Below are positions 62,831-64,000 of a stretch of 64,000 nt of DNA, piece by piece. A program made the position numbers and the translations under genes. The number at the start of each line of letters is the position of its first letter. Positions within the stretch are counted from its first letter, which is position 1. Below the pieces are notes generated by a model, which saw only the letters and a program-made list of their open reading frames with translations, had not been told where the DNA came from and did no database searches. Source of the stretch: Margaritifera margaritifera (taxonomy: Eukaryota; Mollusca; Bivalvia; Unionida; Margaritiferidae); the NCBI GenBank assembly GCA_029931535.1, contig JAQPZY010001684.1:3225001-3289000 (forward strand), given 5' to 3'.

Positions 62831-64000
62831 CTTGTAATGGCCTTTTAGTCGGATGGATTTGGATGGAATGCATCTCTTTCCATGACCTACAGCTTAATGG
62901 ATGCAGCTATGATATTGGAGAGTGAATATTGAGCTGCACTATCGAGTATATGAGCCATACATGAGACTGACTCCCAGACACGGAAGGAGTCTAGGCTATG
63001 TTCATGTTGCTGAAATATAGTCAGTGTGACAAATCAAGCATGGAGCCAATCACTACCACACTGCGAATTGGTTGTTGCGTACTGTAGATGGTTCCTGGTA
63101 CACACACAAAGAAGGAGGATTTAACATTCCAAGGCTAACAATGTCTTTGTTGACAGTTGGGACTACAGTGTAAATGATTGGTGTGTCTGTCTTGTAAAAA
63201 GCCGAGTTAAAGTTTCACAACAGTGCAAACTGTCAGTGACTCAACCACACTGAAGAGACTGTTAAGAAAAAGGCAGGATTTTTTTTTTTTTTAAAAAGAG
63301 ACAGATGCAGAAATTTTGTAAGAGGCCATTAACAAAGCAGGTGGAGATAAGGCCCAGAATACTATTTCAGTCGATGCATGGAAGGCTGGGTCTTCCCTGG
63401 ATAACATTGAATCAACAATGATAATGCTTGTGAGCAAATGTCCTCAAACTCACACAAATGGGGTGGCAAGGAAACCTCCTGTGAAGGTAGCAACAACTGA
63501 ATTGGCAAAGCGGCATGTCAAGGACAGTGAACAAAGCTGGCAGTCTGCCTGTGCTGGGACATGGTGAGTCACCTTAGCTGGTAATTGGTTGGGATCGGTG
63601 ATGGACCCTTCTAGTGCTGGTCTGCAATGCTTCTGTGGGACCAGTACTGGCTTGTGCGGGTGAAAGGTTCACCAAATCCGGTGCGGCTTATGATGGAGGG
63701 TGTCCATGACAAAACCAGGGCTGGGAATATTGGGAATACAGATCACCATACCCAGTCCTAGTGGCAGATGGCATAAGACAAGGCTGTGCTGGAGCTGAGA
63801 TATGGTCCAAGACTGGCTGATTTCTGGTGTTAAAGTCAGGTACTGGCTATCAAGGGAATTACAACCACAATCAGCACTGGGTCTGTTTGAGGAAATGGAA
63901 TGTTCAGATGCTATGATGTACTATGCTGGTACTGGCCCAGTACTGTGCCATGATGGAATGCTCTGGTTTTTACAATATTCTTTACAAGTTTGAAAGAAAA
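62831..64000 (-). mobile_element. DIRS-like fragment (gag/RT-junction region), copy D5
   Basis: It shares the order and wording of D2 at 23,800-24,480: GGAATGCATCTCT, GAGAGTGAATATTGAGCTGC (D2: GAGCAAGTGTTGAGCTGC), TTGAATCAAC, GAAACCTCCTG, AAGGACAGTGAACAAAGCTG, and CAGTACTGGC near the edge. No frame longer than about 60 codons survives. It continues beyond the window edge. Confidence 0.55.

Overview
This window is animal nuclear DNA: AT-rich, intron-dense and crowded with transposons, SINEs and minisatellites. Its one clearly identified host gene lies on the minus strand and spans almost the whole window. It encodes the beta-adaptin (large beta subunit) of the clathrin adaptor complexes AP-1/AP-2. 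I could place 16 consecutive coding exons (62,067 down to 5,042; 2,430 nt, 810 codons). All have GT/AG junctions and compatible phases, and they join into one continuous protein. About 92 N-terminal residues (right of base 64,000) and the last roughly 24 residues plus stop (left of base 1) fall outside the window. The protein matches vertebrate AP1B1 and AP2B1 about equally, as expected for the single shared beta gene of many invertebrates. The tRNA-derived SINEs, DIRS-like elements and base composition suggest a marine invertebrate, probably a mollusc or other lophotrochozoan; this is inference.

Layout from left to right. 1-5,041: intron 3' of the last visible exon, with a 42-bp minisatellite, hairpin MITEs and a pogo-type MITE. 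5,197-14,534: a 9.3-kb intron with a decayed DIRS-like element (about 5.4-7.75 kb, perhaps to 8.3 kb), a 76-bp minisatellite and an unidentified open frame. 14,535-27,206: three exons of the ear (appendage) domain. Their introns hold a hAT transposase fragment, a 57-bp minisatellite, a piggyBac-like remnant, a foldback element, the most complete DIRS-like copy (21.2-24.8 kb) and a SINE. 27,207-38,040: a 10.8-kb intron with another DIRS-like copy and an apparently complete 4.4-kb DNA transposon (31,544-35,919) with perfect 26-bp inverted ends and a two-ORF transposase-like gene, followed directly by a 53-bp minisatellite. 38,041-48,870: eight exons, with a pogo/Tigger derivative, a SINE and a 30-bp minisatellite between them. 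48,871-58,180: a 9.3-kb repeat-filled intron. 58,181-62,067: four trunk exons. 62.8-64 kb: another DIRS-like fragment.

The host gene has one job: clathrin-coated vesicle formation. Everything else is mobile or tandem DNA in its introns. The most notable signals are the 4.4-kb transposon with its seven-fold internal motif, two tandem duplications that copy exon ends together with their splice donors, a five-fold duplication of a recombinase active-site motif, and a repeat family whose inverted ends carry a perfect U1-complementary splice donor.
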